From Gigaspora margarita (taxonomy: Eukaryota; Glomeromycota; Glomeromycetes; Diversisporales; Gigasporaceae): 64,000 bases of DNA. Where the stretch lies: positions 9,273 to 73,272 of the forward strand of contig WTPW01000158.1 of the NCBI GenBank assembly GCA_009809945.1. The letters are read 5' to 3'. The position numbers were made by a program, and so were the translations under genes. The notes under the pieces are model-generated. The model ran no database searches. It worked only from the letters and a program-made list of their open reading frames with translations, and was not told the origin of the DNA. Shown here in pieces: positions 12,209-22,207 of the stretch (position 1 is its first letter; each line of letters starts with the position of its first letter).

Positions 12209-13339
12209 TATGCTCTAATTAACCCGATAAATAATATCAATCTCTAAGCATATATTGATTAATGAAATACAGCAATATAAAAGATCATGGTCATTTTTTG
12301 AAATAAAATATGAAGGTTTTTAGTCAAAATATTTAATAACCAAATCAAATAAAAAACCTATCTTGAAACAATATGATATTTTAAATTGGCACTTTAGGTT
12401 AAAATAATTTATTAAAAAAAAGATTGCTTTAAATAGTAAATTATATTTCAAATACAAAAATGCAATCAACTTTAAATGTAATTCGTATCAATAATATGAT
12501 CGCATAAAATTCTGTAACCCTAATTCTTCAAAGATGATTGCATTACAGTGTTTTCATAAATTGCCAGTAACAATTGGTGATTAGTACATGATCAATACAA
12601 TTATAGTATTATATTACATTTGCAATGTCAACACTTTCGACACTTGATTAAATTTTTGATGTATGACATAAAAGACTGTTGCCAAATAATAGATTTTTAC
12701 TAAAAAGTTTTTATCATAAATTGGATATAAACAATTGAAAATAAATAAATATTTTCTATTTCAAGTTGATTTTGTGAAATTTTTATTATATAATTAGTTT
12801 TGTAACCTATAGCAAACTTTTTATGAATATAAATTATATTTATTCAAATTAAATAAAAAAAAAAAATTTTGAAAATTGGCCTTTTTAATACGTAACATCC
12901 CATATTATTAGAAGCGCTAACAAAAAAGAAGGAATTCGATCAAGAGTTTATCAACTGGTTCAAAAGAAATGCAACAAAGTTAAAATAAGATGTCAATATT
13001 ATTGATATTTGCTCAAGATAAATTAGGTTAGTCATGCCATCAATCATGCAATTTCTGACCATTTCTCCCTGTCTGAAATTAACGTGATAATCAAGGTACT
13101 TACAAAAAAGGTATATACATACAAACTAAGGATTTCAAGAATTTAAGAATAGAAATCTTTAATTTGTACGTAAGTAAAAATCTTTTAAGTACTTTTGATT
13201 ATCTCGATTATCACTAATTTCAGAAACGGTCAGAAATCACATGACCGTGACATTTTCATGGCATAACTAACTTACCTCTGACTGAAGATATTTGAATAAT
13301 TATTATAAAGCTCAAAGTTGAGTCTTTATATAGACTGTA
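12209..13339. other. AT-rich intergenic region
   Basis: Nothing recognisable. A weak inverted pair (CTGACCATTTCTCC near 13055 and AATTTCAGAAACGGTCAG near 13220) may be a decayed foldback. Confidence 0.45.
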
Positions 13340-13344
13340 TTTAT

Positions 13345-13548
13345 TTAAGATGACGGTAATTCTTCAATACAGCCACACTTATGAAATTTTTTAAATAACG
13401 TATCGAATTCGGAAGAATATTTATTGGAAAATTTTTTTAGAATGTTATGAAAACAGCTGCAAAGGATCTTCCGGGCCGATGTATTCTTCCGTGGAATTTT
13501 GGGACAAATGTCGTATAACCATTCACCGAATGTTACGATATATCGCAT
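13345..13548 (-). other. Short conserved minus-strand reading frame upstream of the vWA gene
   Basis: 67 codons, ending ...KFHKCGCIEELPSS. The core KFSNKYSSEFDTLF has a counterpart in the upstream duplicate near 8500-8570 (FANNYSAEFDKLF). Two diverged copies retaining similar residues is mild evidence of a former exon, but the duplication alone explains much of it. No family recognised. Confidence 0.2.
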
Positions 13549-13730
13549 TCATTTCGCAGAAAAATCTAACTAAAAAAAATGCAATTCCGGAAGATCTTAT
13601 GCACCAATTGATTAACAGGTAAATCCAAAAGTATTTATTTACCATCTAAATTCTTATAATAAAAACAGGACTCATCTTAATTTACACAAAAAATTATACT
13701 AAATTGTTTTAGAACATCGATGTTTATAAG

Positions 13731-15071
13731 ATGAATCAAAAACCAGGAAACGATTTTAGCACAAACAATACGAAACTTTTAGAAGAACGTCTTAGGCGTT
13801 ACGAAGATGAAGTAGGCCAAATTAGTAGTAAATCAACATTAATAGATAGAGTTTCATATTTACGAAAAAAAAGAGAAAATGATGTGTCAAAAACAATCAT
13901 CAATATTGAAGATTCAAGGAACTTTGATCTTTGTTTTGTTCTGGACTGTACAGACTCTATGTCTCCTTATATCGAAGCAACGAAAGAACATATATTAAAA
14001 GTGGCTAGTTACGTAAACAGGCATAATTCAAAATTCAAATTCTGGGTTGGTTTTTGTGGCTATCGTGATCATTATGATTATGATCGCTTACAAATTTTAA
14101 ATTTTACTAACTCTCTCGAAAAATTTAAAATATATATTACCAATAAAGTGATGGCTAAAGGTGGCGGTGATGTAGCAGAAGATGTCTTGGGGGGTCTTAA
14201 TGCTGCAATAACTGAGATGACATGGAGCAATCCCACTCGTATTCTTATTCATATCGGCGATGCGCCACCCCATGGTCGTCGTTTTACCAAATTCAATGAT
14301 GATTATCCAAATGGTGACCCGAACGGTTTAACTGCAGAAAGTGTGCTAAAGAAAATGAAATTAAAAAAAATTTTATACTACTTTGGAAAAATTAATGATT
14401 CTACTGATGTTATGCTTAATGTATTTCGTGAAATAATTGGAGACTTACCTGTATTTGATCTTATGACTATGGGAGACAATCCTGAGTTATTAGTCGATAA
14501 GTTTTGCAAGGCTACTTCTTCAGCCATCTTTTCTTCTATTACCCTAACCACAACTTTAAGAAACTCGGAAAGCATATACTCTTTGCAGCAAAAAAAACTT
14601 CACATTAATCCACACGAACCAGATTGGACTACTCATCCAGAGAAAACAGGAAAACTTTTATGTTGTATTCCACCTAGGACTCTGGCTGAAGTTAAAGACG
14701 AATATTATTTTACTAATTCAAGCTTTATTGAACAAGATATATTTTTTAAACTTGCACCGCAACCATTCTCTGTTGGTACTGAACGATATGCTTATTTCGC
14801 ACTTGATACAAGCCTTGGACAAGCTAATAAATTGGTGATAAAAAAGTATCACGACATTAAAATAGGTACAATAGAAAGATATTTAGAATCAGTGGAAATC
14901 TTCAATATTGCGTATTTTTTTTCAACCAAATTCAATATAGCCGTAGAACGGGTTGGTATTAATAAAAAAGTTACATTTATTGATGTAAAAGTCTTATATG
15001 ATGAGACAGATAATACTTACTACTCTGTAGAAAAATATATCAATAATGCAAATTCAAAAAATTTAATGTGA
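13731..15071 (+). CDS. vWA domain plus N-half of an alpha-kinase (5' part of fusion gene)
   Basis: 446 codons from ATG at 13731. Residues ~15-50 are charged and probably helical. A von Willebrand A domain spans ~64-260, with the metal-binding MIDAS as D72-x-T74-x-S76, GGGD at 144-147 followed by VAEDVLGGL, and GDAPPHG at 176-182. From ~335 an atypical alpha-kinase (MHCK/eEF2K family) begins, with ERYAYFALD and the likely ATP-binding lysine in LVIKKYH (371-372). The pairing vWA then alpha-kinase is known from Dictyostelium VwkA. The alpha-kinase domain is cut here by TGA at 15069-15071, and its second half continues in the -1 frame (next entry), so this is not a complete protein. The start is supported by the paralogue at 8829, which begins with the same codons. 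An upstream AG|GTAAAT...TTTTAG pair (13619 to ~13711) hints at a 5' leader intron. Confidence 0.88.
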   Translation: MNQKPGNDFSTNNTKLLEERLRRYEDEVGQISSKSTLIDRVSYLRKKRENDVSKTIINIEDSRNFDLCFVLDCTDSMSPYIEATKEHILKVASYVNRHNSKFKFWVGFCGYRDHYDYDRLQILNFTNSLEKFKIYITNKVMAKGGGDVAEDVLGGLNAAITEMTWSNPTRILIHIGDAPPHGRRFTKFNDDYPNGDPNGLTAESVLKKMKLKKILYYFGKINDSTDVMLNVFREIIGDLPVFDLMTMGDNPELLVDKFCKATSSAIFSSITLTTTLRNSESIYSLQQKKLHINPHEPDWTTHPEKTGKLLCCIPPRTLAEVKDEYYFTNSSFIEQDIFFKLAPQPFSVGTERYAYFALDTSLGQANKLVIKKYHDIKIGTIERYLESVEIFNIAYFFSTKFNIAVERVGINKKVTFIDVKVLYDETDNTYYSVEKYINNANSKNLM

Positions 15072-17980
15072 ATAGTGGTTTAATTACAGAATTTCATTCC
15101 ATTCTCGAGGCATTTGCTCATTTCACATATAAATATACTGAAGGTTATTTGATAGTTTATGACTTACAAGGTGCTGATCTCCATAATGAGTTCTTGTTAA
15201 CAGATCCAGTTATACACTGTGTTGATTTATTAAGATTTGGAATTACAAACTTAGGAAAGGGTGGAATTCAAAAATGTTTTTTGTCAAAACATAAATGCAA
15301 TGATATTTGTAAAAAGTTAAAATTGAACAATGATATTTTGGAAGGACATTGTTATGAAAATGGAATAGGCGTCGAAAAAGATATAAAAAAGGCATTTGAA
15401 TATTATCAACAATCTGCGGAGATAGGGCATGTTGATGGAATATATAATGTTGGACGTTGTTATGAAAATGGAATAGGGGTTGAAAAAGACATAAAAAAAG
15501 CATTCAAATATTATCAAACATCTGCAGATATGGGTCATGTTGATGGAATATATAATCTTGGATATTGTTATGAAAATGGAATAGGAGTTGGAAAAGACAT
15601 AAAGAAAGCATTCGAATATTATCAAAAATCTGTAGATATAGGACATGCTGACGGAATCTATAATGTCGGGCGTTGTTATGAAAATGGAATAGGAGTCGAA
15701 AAAGAGACAAAGAAAGTATTCGAATATTATCAAAAATCTGCAGATATGGAATATGTAGATGGAATACATAATGTTGTGCGTTGTTATCAATATGGAATAG
15801 GAGTTGAAAAGGACCTAAAGAAGATATTCGAATGTTATCAAAAATATGCAGTTATGGGGCATGCTGATGGAATGTATAATATTGGTCGTTGTTATGAAAA
15901 TGGAATAGGAGTTGAAAAAGACTTAAAGAAAGCATTCGAATATTATCAAAAATCTGCAGAAATGAGACATGTTGATGGAATGTATAATGTTGGACGTTGT
16001 TATGAAAATGAAATAGGAGTTGAAAGAGACATAAAGAAGGCATTCAAATATTATCAAAAATCTGCAGAAATGGGACATCAATACGGAATAGGAGTTGAAA
16101 AGGATACAGAGGAGGCGTTTGTGTTAGAATATTATCAAAAATCTGCAGATATGGGACATATGGATGGAATATACAACGTTGGACATTGTTATGAAAATGG
16201 AATAGGAGTTGAAAATGACATAGAGATGGCATTCGAATATTATAAAAAATCTGCAGATATGGGGTATACTGATGGAATATTTAATGTCGGATGTTGTTAT
16301 GAAAATGAAATAGGTATTGAAAAAGACATAAAGAAAGCATTCGAATATTATCAAAAATCTGCAGATATGGAACATGTAGATGGAATATATAATGTTGGAC
16401 GTTGTTATGAAAATGGAATAGGAGTTGAAAAAGACATAAAGAAAGCATTCGAATATTATCAAAAATCTGCAGATATGGAACATGTAGATGGAATACTTAA
16501 GGTTGTACATTGTTATCAATACGGAATAGGAGTTGAAAAAGATAAAGAAGATGCATTTTATTATTATCAAAAATTTGCAGATATGGGACGTGCTGAAGGA
16601 ATGTATAATGTCGGACGTTGTTGTGAAAATGGAATAGGAGTTGAAAAAAACATAAAAAAAGCATTTGAATATTATCAAAAATCTGCAGATATAGAACATG
16701 TGGATGGAAAATATAGTGTTGGACGTTGCTATGAAAATGGAATAGGAGTTGAAAAAGACTTAAAAAAAGCATTCGAATATTATAAAAAATCTGCAGCTAT
16801 GGAATATGTAGATGGAATATATAGTGTCGGACGTTGTTACGAAAATGGAATCGGAGTTGAAAAAAACGCAGAGGAAGCATTCGGATATTATTATTTATCT
16901 ACACTTATGGAACATGTGGATGGAATATATAATGTCGGACGTTGTTATGAAAATGGAATAGGAGTTGAAAAAGACACAAAGGAAGCATTCGAATATTATC
17001 AAATATCTGCAGATTCGGAACATATAGATGGAATATATAACGTCGGACGTTGTTATCAATATGGAATAGGTGTTGAAAAATATACAGAGAAGGCGTTTTA
17101 TTATTATCAAAGATCTGCTGATATGGAACATATGGATGGAGCATATAAACTTGGACGTTATTATGAAAAAGGAATAGAAATATTAGGAATTGAAAAAGAT
17201 ATAAAGAAAGCATTCGAATATTATCAAAAATCTGCAGATATGGGTCATTTAAATGGGATATATAGTGTTGGCCATTGTTATCAGAACGGAATTGGAACTA
17301 AAAAGAATGAGCATGAGGCATTCAAATATTATCAAAAATCTGCGAATATGGGGAATATAGATGGAATATATAATGTTGGACATTGTTACGAAAATGGAAT
17401 AGGAGTTGAAAAAAATATAAAGAAGGCATTCGAATATTATCAAAAATCTGCAGATATGGAACATGTAGATGGAATATATAATGTAGTGCGTTGTTATCAA
17501 TATGGAATAGGAATTGAAAAAGACATAAAGAAGGCATTCGAATATTATCAAAAATCTGCATATATGAGACATGCTGGTGGAATATATAATGTTGGACGTT
17601 GTTATGAAAATGGAATAGGTGCTGAAAAAGACTTAAAGAAAGCATTCGAATATTATCAAAAATCTTCAGATATGGGACATATGGGTGGAACATATAAACT
17701 TGGGCATTGTTATGAAAATGGAATAGGCGTTGAAATAAACTTTAAGAAGGCATTCGAATATTATCAAAAATCTGCAGATATGGAACATGTTGATAGAATA
17801 TATAGTATTGGACGTTGTTATGAAAATGGAATAGGAGTTGAAAAAAACATAAAAAAGGCATTTGAATATTATCAAAAATCTGCAGATATGGAATATGTAG
17901 ATGGAATATATAATGTTGGACGTTGTTATGAAAATGGAATAGGAGTTGAAAAAGACATAATAAACGTTCGAATATTATAA
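15068..17980 (+). CDS. Alpha-kinase C-half followed by ~25 Sel1 repeats
   Basis: 970 codons, -1 frame relative to the upstream entry with a short overlap. Residues 5-85 complete the alpha-kinase: DLQG at 32-35 (catalytic Asp/Gln), LLTDPVIH at 43-50, then GITNLGKGGI and the zinc-site residues H50, H75, C77, C81 expected for the family. From residue 93 there are about 25 Sel1-like repeats of 36 residues, consensus GRCYENGIGVEKDIKKAFEYYQKSADM plus GHVDGIYNV. These form an alpha-alpha superhelix used for protein binding. Repeat 7 lacks its C-terminal third, and repeats 8 and 18 carry insertions of two to three residues. The last repeat loses frame near 17956-17970, and the reading continues at 17994. 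A 970-codon open frame argues that any damage is recent. In-frame ATG is not obvious at the 5' edge (GTG at 15068); it should be read as the continuation of the vWA entry. Confidence 0.9.
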   Translation: MNSGLITEFHSILEAFAHFTYKYTEGYLIVYDLQGADLHNEFLLTDPVIHCVDLLRFGITNLGKGGIQKCFLSKHKCNDICKKLKLNNDILEGHCYENGIGVEKDIKKAFEYYQQSAEIGHVDGIYNVGRCYENGIGVEKDIKKAFKYYQTSADMGHVDGIYNLGYCYENGIGVGKDIKKAFEYYQKSVDIGHADGIYNVGRCYENGIGVEKETKKVFEYYQKSADMEYVDGIHNVVRCYQYGIGVEKDLKKIFECYQKYAVMGHADGMYNIGRCYENGIGVEKDLKKAFEYYQKSAEMRHVDGMYNVGRCYENEIGVERDIKKAFKYYQKSAEMGHQYGIGVEKDTEEAFVLEYYQKSADMGHMDGIYNVGHCYENGIGVENDIEMAFEYYKKSADMGYTDGIFNVGCCYENEIGIEKDIKKAFEYYQKSADMEHVDGIYNVGRCYENGIGVEKDIKKAFEYYQKSADMEHVDGILKVVHCYQYGIGVEKDKEDAFYYYQKFADMGRAEGMYNVGRCCENGIGVEKNIKKAFEYYQKSADIEHVDGKYSVGRCYENGIGVEKDLKKAFEYYKKSAAMEYVDGIYSVGRCYENGIGVEKNAEEAFGYYYLSTLMEHVDGIYNVGRCYENGIGVEKDTKEAFEYYQISADSEHIDGIYNVGRCYQYGIGVEKYTEKAFYYYQRSADMEHMDGAYKLGRYYEKGIEILGIEKDIKKAFEYYQKSADMGHLNGIYSVGHCYQNGIGTKKNEHEAFKYYQKSANMGNIDGIYNVGHCYENGIGVEKNIKKAFEYYQKSADMEHVDGIYNVVRCYQYGIGIEKDIKKAFEYYQKSAYMRHAGGIYNVGRCYENGIGAEKDLKKAFEYYQKSSDMGHMGGTYKLGHCYENGIGVEINFKKAFEYYQKSADMEHVDRIYSIGRCYENGIGVEKNIKKAFEYYQKSADMEYVDGIYNVGRCYENGIGVEKDIINVRIL

Positions 17981-18020
17981 AAAATCTGCATATATGGGAC
18001 ATATAGATGGAATACATAAT
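15344..18020 (+). repeat. 108-bp tandem coding repeat (Sel1 units)
   Basis: About 25 units of 108 bp. Neighbouring units, for example those around 16330-16480, are almost identical at the nucleotide level including silent sites. This points to recent duplication or conversion within the array. Such an array is prone to assembly and length errors. Confidence 0.93.
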
Positions 18021-19057
18021 ACATCACCAGTATGGTGCCAATTATATGATCCTTATGTTGCAAGTCAAGGATGGACAAGTGGAAATATGGATATTGATGA
18101 CTGTATTAGAGTATTTCAACTTCAATCTGCTAAATATAATGAAATGATTGAATGGATTCCATTTGATAGGCTAACTAATTTAACAAAGATCGGTGAAGGT
18201 GCATTCAGTAAAGTATTTTCCGCAACCTGGTTGGATGGTATACGAACAATTGAAAATAAAGTACCACTACGTGAACAATATTGCAAAGTTGCGCTCAAGA
18301 CTTTACCAGGTTTCCAAACGGATTCCTCAAAATTTTTACAAGAAGTAAGTTAAAAATTTTTTTTTCTCGCATATTTTATTTTAACCTAATTAAATATTTA
18401 TTAAACCCTATTTTCAAGTTTAAAAACCACATGCACTGTAGGTTAAAAGGTAGTTCTCTTGAAATATATGGATTAACTCAAAATACAGAAACTATGGAAT
18501 TTATGATGGTGTTTCAATATGCAAATAAAGGGAATCTACGTGAATTTTTAAAATCAGAGTTTACAAATCTCAAATGGGAGGAAAAATTATGGCATCTTTG
18601 GGATGTATCAAAAGATTTGGCCAGAATTCACGAAGCTGAATATATCCACGGTGATTTTCATAGTGGAAATATATTGCTACATCAATATATTAGCTACATG
18701 AAATGTTACATTGCAGATTTGGGATTATCCAGAAAGAAAAATGATCATTTTTCGAAAGGAAAGATTTATGGGGTTATGCCTTATATCGCTCCAGAAGTAT
18801 TGCTAGGTGGTAATTATACGCAGGCAGCTGATATTTATGGGTTTGGAGTTATTATGGCAGAGATGTCAACCGGAGAAAGACCTTATGATGAATATCCGTT
18901 TGATAAAGCACTTGCAATAAAAATTTGTCATGGACTAAGACCACGATTTGCACCTGAAACTCCTGATTGCTATGTTGAATTAGCCAAACTCTGCATGGAT
19001 CCGGAGCCACAAAATCGTCCTACCGCTGAAACTATTTATCTAAAAATTTATGATTAG
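17994..19057 (+). CDS. TKL-type protein kinase domain (3' part of fusion gene), two exons
   Basis: Exon 1 is 17994-18344 and exon 2 is 18419-19057, both phase 0. Exon 1 finishes the last Sel1 repeat (MGHIDGIHN), then gives the family leader (VASQGWTSGN...EMIEWIPFDRL), a glycine loop GEGAFSKVF (67-75) and VALK with the ATP lysine at 102. Exon 2 resumes at FKNHMHCRLKGSSLEIYGL, with the hinge MMVFQYANKGNL, catalytic loop IHGDFHSGNIL (HGD, so a non-RD kinase), ADLGLS replacing DFG, PYIAPEVLL, and the C-lobe. The splice restores the exact sequence typical of Rhizophagus TKL-like kinases. It ends at TAG 19055-19057 at a position where relatives carry Trp before the tail, so the stop is probably secondary. 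Catalytic Asp, Asn and Lys are all present. Confidence 0.88.
18345..18418 (+). other. Spliceosomal intron (74 bp) in the kinase domain
   Basis: Donor GTAAGT follows codon GAA; acceptor TTTTCAAG precedes TTTAAAAACCAC. A branch-like TTTTAACCTAAT lies about 30 bases upstream of the acceptor. Removing it joins FLQE to FKNHMHCRL, the sequence expected across the kinase alphaC region. Confidence 0.88.
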
Positions 19058-19372
19058 CAGCAAATTTTAAGAGTTCGAGAGTATTCTACAAATAACAAAG
19101 AAAAACTTGACATACGAGAGAAATTTTTGAATGCTGATGAATTAATTAAATCATTAACAATTAGATTGCCAGGAAATTTAGATACTAAATTTACTGGCAA
19201 ACTTATTAATACACAAGAGATTAAATCATCATTAACTACATTTACAAAACACACAGATTTTAAGTATACTAATAAAATTATAAATACATCAGAAATTATA
19301 GATGAATATAGCAAATCTAATGAAACCCATAAAGCAGGCGAATTTCAAAAGTTATGTTTTTATTTTTTTTAA
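19058..19372 (+). pseudogene. C-terminal tail of the kinase, beyond an in-frame TAG
   Basis: The frame of exon 2 stays open after the TAG at 19055-19057 and reads the typical family tail: EKLDIREKFLNADELIKSL, then KFTGKLINTQEI and KYTNKIINTSEI, a duplicated motif resembling YTSKLINTKEI of relatives. It ends at 19370-19372. A single TGG-to-TAG change would explain the split. The protein lacks this tail unless the stop is read through or is a sequencing error. Confidence 0.7.
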
Positions 19373-20617
19373 TAAAAATAAATTTTAAAAACACTTACTC
19401 AGTAAATATTTACTTGCCTAACAACTATACCATCCCAACACAACCAATATTGTAATTATTCTAGATTCAAAACTTCGTGATCTTAGTATTTCGAGAATTT
19501 TATGTAAGACTAATTATCAAATATTAATTCTGAAAATAATTTATTTATTTTCTAACTTTTATTATAACAAATTACTTAAGTAGTATCTAATAATAATAAT
19601 GGTATATTTATTTATTTATAATTGATTTCAAAAATACAAGACTTTAACATACAAATAATTTAATTTTAAATTTATAGATAATAAAAATTGTATGCTTTCT
19701 CAAAAAAGAAAAGTATCAAATATCAATGGTTGGTTAAATTTTTTTGTTAATTATTATTTAATATATATGTTGATAAATATTTTTTAACTATTAGATAATT
19801 TCGAAGAAAATGAAATAAACAAAAAATTAAAAAGTTAAATTAAAACATTAAAAACGGAAGTTTTTAAGTATAGATGACATATATAATTATTATTATTATA
19901 ATATATATTGTCTGGTGCAAAAAGATTTATACCTCAAAATTTTAATTAAAAAGTATTAATTAAAGTTTTAAATTATTAACAAGAAACGTGTCGGGCAGAT
20001 GCAGTGAGCTATTCGAAATATAATTAATTTTTGTTTATCAAATTATTAGGATACAATTTAGTGTAGAAAGTTCTATAGCAAATTAGTACAAGTTTTTTTT
20101 TTTTTGTAACTACTTAATACGGTAGATTTATTCTTATAAATTAAAATTTTTCTCATGATTGCTAACCTATTGAATTATTTATATTGCGGATATAATTATT
20201 ATAAAAAAGCGGAGAACTTCTGATTGTTGAAAAATCGCTGCAATCTACGGCATTTTACTAGGTTTTGTGCACTACTCTATGGTGATACACACAGTATGCA
20301 ATTAAATTGTTAGTTTGTTTTGGAATTTATTGTGAAATTTTTCTATGAAATTTGCTATCAAGTTACGGAATTGCAGTTGTGAATTCTTCAATACTATGAT
20401 TTATTGTTAACAATTTTGCTGTAAAAAAATTTTTTACAAACTCACTAACTATTGTAGTGTGCATTATGCATTTAAAATTGAATTAGCTTTTGTATTGAAA
20501 TAACTATCATGCATGCTGTAAAAAATGTTGCAAAACTTACTGGCGATTATAATGGCAGACAGTATGTATTGAAAATATAGTTATAAATTCCATCAGAAAT
20601 TACTGAAAAAATTTTGT
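19373..20617. other. AT-rich region with a degraded ~170-bp repeat relative
   Basis: No gene. Part of 20330-20600 (GAATTAGCTTTTGTATTGAA, then TGCAAAACTTACTGGCGA) resembles the degenerate repeat seen at 29.8-31.0 kb. Confidence 0.5.
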
Positions 20618-21517
20618 TATCTACTACATCTAAGGCGCAGTTCTCCGTCACTATTTGAAAAATTCTGCGGTTTTTAAATATAGTGATATAGTGAGGACCC
20701 TTGAATTTTTTTGAGGTCCTCACGTAAAAAAATTCTTTAAAAATCTTATCTTATCCTCCACCTCCCCCACCCACCCACCCTTGAAAAAAATTCAAACTCG
20801 GGCACTGACCCTTGAAATTTTTCCAAACTCCGACCACATATAGTTAGTTAGATAGTGAGGACCCTTGAATTTTTGAGGTCCTCACGTAAAAAAAATTCTT
20901 CAAAAATCTTACCTCCCCACCCACCCTTGAAAAAACTCTACACGGGCACTGACCCTTGAAAATTTTTCAAACTCCGACCAAAAATAGAGGTTGGATTTTG
21001 TGTTCCCATGAAACTGATCGGGTCACACGAAAATTCAAACTCCGCCGAATTGGATTCGGATCGGATCATTTGAACCAAGATCGGGTGAACCAGGATTTTT
21101 TCAAACTCCGACCAAAAAATAGAGGACAGATTTCGTGTTCCCACGAAAAGATCGAGTTACACGAAATTCAAACTCTGTCGGATCGGGTTCGGATCGGGCT
21201 CATTGAACCAAGATCGGGTTCATTTGAACCAAGACCGGGTTCAAGAACCAAGATCTGGTTCAAATGAACCTAAATCGGGCTCACTAGAACCAAGACCGGG
21301 TTAGAGAACCAGGATCGGGACCAAGATCGGGTTCATTTGACCCAAGACCAGCTATATTTAAAAATAAAAAAAATAGAAACCTCAACTCGGGGCAACGCCC
21401 GAGACCTAACACTAGTCTACTACATCTAAGGCGCAGTTCTCCGTCATTATTTGAGATTATGTCATGCTTTTTTTTATATAGTTATATAGTGAGGTCCCTT
21501 GAATTTTTTTGAGGTCC

Positions 21518-22207
21518 NNNNNNNNNNNNNNNNNNNNNNNNNNNNNNNNNNNNNNNNNNNNNNNNNNNNNNNNNNNNNNNNNNNNNNNNNNNNNNNNNNN
21601 NNNNNNNNNNNNNNNNNNNNNNNNNNNNNNNNNNNNNNNNNNNNNNNNNNNNNNNNNNNNNNNNNNNNNNNNNNNNNNNNNNNNNNNNNNNNNNNNNNNN
21701 NNNNNNNNNNNNNNNNNNNNNNNNNNNNNNNNNNNNNNNNNNNNNNNNNNNNNNNNNNNNNNNNNNNNNNNNNNNNNNNNNNNNNNNNNNNNNNNNNNNN
21801 NNNNNNNNNNNNNNNNNNNNNNNNNNNNNNNNNNNNNNNNNNNNNNNNNNNNNNNNNNNNNNNNNNNNNNNNNNNNNNNNNNNNNNNNNNNNNNNNNNNN
21901 NNNNNNNNNNNNNNNNNNNNNNNNNNNNNNNNNNNNNNNNNNNNNNNNNNNNNNNNNNNNNNNNNNNNNNNNNNNNNNNNNNNNNNNNNNNNNNNNNNNN
22001 NNNNNNNNNNNNNNNNNNNNNNNNNNNNNNNNNNNNNNNNNNNNNNNNNNNNNNNNNNNNNNNNNNNNNNNNNNNNNNNNNNNNNNNNNNNNNNNNNNNN
22101 NNNNNNNNNNNNNNNNNNNNNNNNNNNNNNNNNNNNNNNNNNNNNNNNNNNNNNNNNNNNNNNNNNNNNNNNNNNNNNNNNNNNNNNNNNNNNNNNNNNN
22201 NNNNNNN
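21518..22207. other. Assembly gap (690 N)
   Basis: A run of N inside the repeat cluster; the flanks belong to the same unit type (GAGGTCC before, GTAAAAAAATTC after), so the missing sequence is probably more of the same. Any open frame spanning it is meaningless. Confidence 0.99.

Noticed and set aside
15047-15075. Calling the alpha-kinase junction a proven programmed -1 frameshift
   Set aside because: The heptamer is present, but two further lesions in the same gene and the homopolymer context make error or decay the simpler explanation.
15243-18017. Many minus-strand open frames (FHNNVQHYIFH-type repeats)
   Set aside because: Antisense shadows of the Sel1-coding repeat; the plus-strand reading has a known domain and an open frame of 970 codons.
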